Source: Actinoallomurus sp963823735 (GTDB lineage Bacteria > Actinomycetota > Actinomycetes > Streptosporangiales > Streptosporangiaceae). Taken from it: a DNA stretch of 64,000 nucleotides. The notes under the pieces are model-generated. The model ran no database searches and was not told the DNA's origin. It was given only the letters and a program-made list of their open reading frames with translations. Position numbers and translations under genes: made by a program. The stretch covers positions 806,001-870,000 of the forward strand of contig CAWGMO010000001.1 in the NCBI GenBank assembly GCA_963823735.1. Reading direction: 5' to 3'. Of the stretch, positions 61,860-64,000 are shown piece by piece. Numbering within the stretch: position 1 is the stretch's first letter; every line of letters begins with the position of its first letter.

Positions 61860-62249
61860 TCAGGCCACGAAGGGCTCTCCGCCCTGTTCGCTGACCATCG
61901 GCAGGCCCGCGGCCTCCCACTCGTGCATGCCGCCGGCGACGTTGGACGCCTTCCAGCCCGCGTTGTTGAACACGCGCGCGGCCTGGGCCGAACGGGCACC
62001 GGAGCGGCAGATGACGTACACGTCGCGGTCCTCGGGCACCTCGCGGGCGCGGGAGTTCAGCTCGCTGAGCGGGATGTGCACGGCGTTCGGGGCGTGCCCG
62101 GCCGTCCACTCCTCCATCTCGCGCACGTCGAGGAGGTACGCGCCGTCCGGTATGGCCGCCGCGGCGACCTCCGGGACCTGGTCGTCGAAGAGATTCACGA
62201 CACCACGGAACCATGCGCCCGGGTCCGGAGTCGAATCGTCATGAGGCAA
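61860..62249 (-). CDS. Rhodanese-domain sulfurtransferase
   Basis: 129 residues if TTG 62249 is used. Rhodanese core: YLLDVREMEEWTAGHAPNAVHIPLSEL, active-site loop CRSGARS (Cys81), and GGMHEWEAAGLPMV. It moves sulfane sulfur to acceptors. The TTG start overlaps the divergent lipoprotein start by nine bases and has no ribosome site, so a start further in (GTG near 62199) is possible. Confidence 0.85.
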   Translation of the reverse strand: MPHDDSTPDPGAWFRGVVNLFDDQVPEVAAAAIPDGAYLLDVREMEEWTAGHAPNAVHIPLSELNSRAREVPEDRDVYVICRSGARSAQAARVFNNAGWKASNVAGGMHEWEAAGLPMVSEQGGEPFVA

Positions 62250-62783
62250 TCTCTAAGGAGACTGGGAAAGACGGCCGTCGTCGTGCCCGGCATCGCCGTG
62301 GCCCTCACTCTGGCCGGCTGTAAGGACGGCCAGAATGCCGCGAACAGCCAGCCGAGCGATCAGGCCTCACCCTCCAACCCACCCGTCCAAACCGCCCCTC
62401 CGGGATCACAGTCCCCACCGCCGGACTCTTCGGCGCCGGCATCGGGCCCGACGAAACTGACCATCACCGTCAAGGCGGGCGACAAGGCGAAGCCCGTCAC
62501 CCGCACCCTGACATGCGATCCGGCCGGAGGCACCGTGCCCCGCGCCGCCGACGCGTGCGCGGCGCTGGCCAAGGTGGCCGTCGCCAAACCCGATCCGTTC
62601 GCGCCGACCCCCAAGGGTCAGATGTGCACCCAGATCTACGGTGGTCCGCAGACCGCCACGGTCAAGGGCACCCTGAAGGGCCGGCCCATCGACGCGACGT
62701 TCAGCCGCAAGAACGGCTGCGAGGTGAAGCGGTGGAACGACCTCGCCGCTCTCCTGGGCGCGCCCCACATCGTGAACCACTGA
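62241..62783 (+). CDS. Subtilisin-inhibitor-like (SSI, I16) lipoprotein
   Basis: 180 residues from ATG 62241. Signal peptide with lipobox LTLAGC (Cys27), a Pro/Ser/Gln-rich linker to about residue 68, then an SSI domain: LTCDPAGGTVPRAADACAALAKV and MCTQIYGGPQTATVKGTLKGRPIDATFSRKNGCEVKRW with the four conserved cysteines. SSI proteins block extracellular serine proteases; anchoring by lipid would keep it on the membrane. Confidence 0.88.
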   Translation: MRQSLRRLGKTAVVVPGIAVALTLAGCKDGQNAANSQPSDQASPSNPPVQTAPPGSQSPPPDSSAPASGPTKLTITVKAGDKAKPVTRTLTCDPAGGTVPRAADACAALAKVAVAKPDPFAPTPKGQMCTQIYGGPQTATVKGTLKGRPIDATFSRKNGCEVKRWNDLAALLGAPHIVNH

Positions 62784-62819
62784 CCACGCAGTAGTCCCCG
62801 CTCCTGCCGCGTCGCCTGA

Positions 62820-62848
62820 GAACACCCCGGACCTCGTCCGGGGTGTTC
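62820..62848. terminator. Bidirectional terminator
   Basis: GAACACCCCGGAC pairs perfectly with GTCCGGGGTGTTC around CTC, a 13-base-pair stem. It lies 36 bases after the SSI stop and one base beyond the stop of the convergent glycosylase gene. Confidence 0.85.
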
Positions 62849-62849
62849 C

Positions 62850-63710
62850 TCATTTGAGGAGGCGGGACATCCTCCGGTCGGCGAGGGGCTTGCCGCCGGT
62901 CTGGCAGGTGGGGCAGTACTGGAGCGCGGAGTCGGCGAATGACACCTCGCGGATCGTGTCGCCGCAGACCGGGCACTTCTGCCCGGCACGGCCGTGGACG
63001 CGCAGGCCCTGCTTCTTCTCGCCCTTGAGGTCTTTGGCCGCGAGGCCCTTCGAACGCTCGACGGCGTCGCGCAGGGTCGTGGTGATGGCGTCGTACAGGG
63101 CCGCGACCTCCTCGTCCGTGAAACTCGCCGCGATCTTGAACGGCGACATCCTCGCGACGTGCAGCACCTCGTCGGAGTAGGCGTTGCCGATGCCGGCGAT
63201 CACGCTCTGGTCGCGCAGGAGGCCCTTGATCTGCGTACGGCGGCCGCCGAGGATCTCCTTCAGCGCGTCGACGCCGAAGCCCTCCTTGAGCGGGTCAGGG
63301 CCGAGCGTGCGTACGCCGGGGACGTCCTGGGCGTCGCGCACGACGTACACGGCCAGCCCCTTCTTGGTGCCGGCCTCGGTGAGGTCGAACCCGCACTCGC
63401 CCTCAAGGTGGACGCGCTGCGCCAGCGGGCCCTTGCCGGGCCTGGGCGGCGCCGCCGGCAGGGGGTCACGCCACCGCAGCCAGCCCGCGCGGGCCAGGTG
63501 GACGACCAGGTGCAGCCCGTCGACGTCGATGTCGATGAACTTCCCGTGCCGGCCGACGCCGGTGATCGTCAGGCCGTTCAGCGCGGTGATCGGCGGGTCG
63601 TACGTCTTCAGTGAGGAGATGGCCAGCACGTCGATGCGGGCGACCGCACGCCCGACGGCGTTGTCGCGCAGGAACGCGGCCAGTGACTCGACCTCGGGAA
63701 GCTCCGGCAT
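62850..63710 (-). CDS. Fpg/Nei-family DNA glycosylase
   Basis: 286 residues. N-terminal PELPEVE with the catalytic proline and Glu, the H2TH region (LLRDQSVIAGIGNAYSDEVLHVARMSP) and a C-terminal zinc finger (CPVCG ... YCPTCQTGGKPL, close to the usual finger). It removes oxidised bases and cuts the abasic site. Several actinobacterial paralogues exist, so Fpg and Nei2-like cannot be separated here. Confidence 0.92.
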   Translation of the reverse strand: MPELPEVESLAAFLRDNAVGRAVARIDVLAISSLKTYDPPITALNGLTITGVGRHGKFIDIDVDGLHLVVHLARAGWLRWRDPLPAAPPRPGKGPLAQRVHLEGECGFDLTEAGTKKGLAVYVVRDAQDVPGVRTLGPDPLKEGFGVDALKEILGGRRTQIKGLLRDQSVIAGIGNAYSDEVLHVARMSPFKIAASFTDEEVAALYDAITTTLRDAVERSKGLAAKDLKGEKKQGLRVHGRAGQKCPVCGDTIREVSFADSALQYCPTCQTGGKPLADRRMSRLLK

Positions 63711-63729
63711 GCAGCCAGGTTAAGCCCCG

Positions 63730-63748
63730 TGTCCACAGCCTGTGGACA
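63730..63748. promoter_or_regulatory. Palindrome of two head-to-head DnaA-box-like sites
   Basis: TGTCCACAG-C-CTGTGGACA is a perfect palindrome. On the reverse strand 63749-63741 reads TTGTCCACA, the preferred actinobacterial DnaA box. The core TCCACAGCCTGTGGA is identical to that at 52028-52042. It stands 20 bases upstream of the glycosylase start. Confidence 0.4.
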
Positions 63749-63757
63749 ACCGTCGTC

Positions 63758-64000
63758 TCAGCCGACGTCCCAGAACGCGAGCTCGTACTCCATCCCCTTC
63801 AGGAACAGCTCACGCGCCTTCCCGGGATCGGGGGCGGCCTCGTCGAGCATCACCGCGATCCGGCTGGTGAGCATCGTGAAACCGGGGTCGGCGTAGGTGT
63901 CCACCCAGCGGCGGTAACGCGGCTCGGCGGGCGGATCGGCGACGAGCAACTGGCCGAGTGTGGAGTAACCCCACATGCACGGGTACAGCGCCGCCAGCCC
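63758..64000 (-). CDS. tenA: TenA-family thiaminase II, N-terminus beyond window
   Basis: The C-terminal 80 residues of TenA are present: the family motif PCMWGYSTLGQLL, then RWVDTYADPGFTMLTSRIAVMLDEAA and LFLKGMEYELAFWDVG with the terminal catalytic-type glutamate. TenA hydrolyses aminopyrimidine forms of thiamine for salvage of the HMP part. It agrees with the riboswitch-controlled cytX 2 kb away. Confidence 0.88.
   Translation of the reverse strand, partial: GLAALYPCMWGYSTLGQLLVADPPAEPRYRRWVDTYADPGFTMLTSRIAVMLDEAAPDPGKARELFLKGMEYELAFWDVG

Overview
This window is chromosomal DNA from a high-GC Gram-positive actinobacterium. The signs are extreme third-position GC, frequent GTG/TTG starts, many 4-base ATGA/GTGA gene overlaps, a proteasome activator (Bpa), mannosyl-lipid glycosyltransferases, XRE/DUF397/ATPase regulatory trios, SigE-family sigma factors and TPP-riboswitch-controlled thiamine salvage. 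The gene content fits Streptosporangiales (Thermomonosporaceae/Streptosporangiaceae type); that placement is inference. The block with bpa, serS and pheA resembles the origin-proximal region of mycobacterial chromosomes (Rv3780, Rv3834c, Rv3838c). I see no insertion sequence, prophage, integrase, CRISPR array or rRNA; one tRNA (Ser, UGA) is present.

Layout. 1-4 kb: acyl-CoA ligase (cut by the window edge), SigE-type sigma factor, and a pair coding a Cys-rich double-psi-barrel protein and a MauE-like membrane protein. 4-10 kb: AAA ATPase with an apparent LexA box, pirin/MarR divergent pair with two palindromic operators, M15 peptidase lipoprotein, acyltransferase, MOSC protein. 10-21 kb: accessory catabolic region: dehydrogenase/GntR pair, TetR/MFS/cupin cassette, then a tightly coupled six-gene operon (DUF6282 hydrolase, GalB-like hydratase, RraA-type aldolase, ABC importer), followed by a 4-OT tautomerase and a LysR regulator. 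21-24 kb: tRNA-Ser, broken SDR gene, XRE/DUF397/ATPase regulatory set and two tiny genes. 24-33 kb: secreted lipase, GNAT, MinD-like ATPase, quinone oxidoreductase-bpa, HAD-serS, HisN-like phosphatase, DUF574 methyltransferase. 33-43 kb: secreted tripeptidyl-aminopeptidase-like hydrolase, pheA, DUF4446, and a lipoglycan set (GT87, large membrane protein, MptB-like GT, GT2), then an anti-anti-sigma factor. 43-54 kb: FG-GAP propeller protein, sugar epimerase, a second SigE/anti-sigma-like pair, GrpB, epoxide hydrolase, phosphatase, a two-component system, and a GT2-DUF2064-methyltransferase operon. 54-64 kb: acyl-CoA ligase, helix-hairpin-helix protein, arginine deiminase, anti-sigma ATPase, PAS/GAF kinase, cytX with TPP riboswitch, rhodanese, subtilisin-inhibitor-like lipoprotein, Fpg-type glycosylase and part of TenA.

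The most interesting system is the 10-21 kb catabolic region. A perfect 16-base palindrome sits on the promoter of the six-gene operon, and a 12/16-matching copy sits in the divergent dehydrogenase/GntR promoter 3.5 kb away. This suggests one GntR regulon for import and breakdown of an oxalomesaconate- or pyrone-like acid to central metabolites, without any ring-cleavage dioxygenase in view. A caution for the whole window: eight genes carry ten single-base frameshifts, several in C or G runs. This looks more like indel errors in the assembly than decay, except perhaps in the 22-23 kb XRE gene, which has three.
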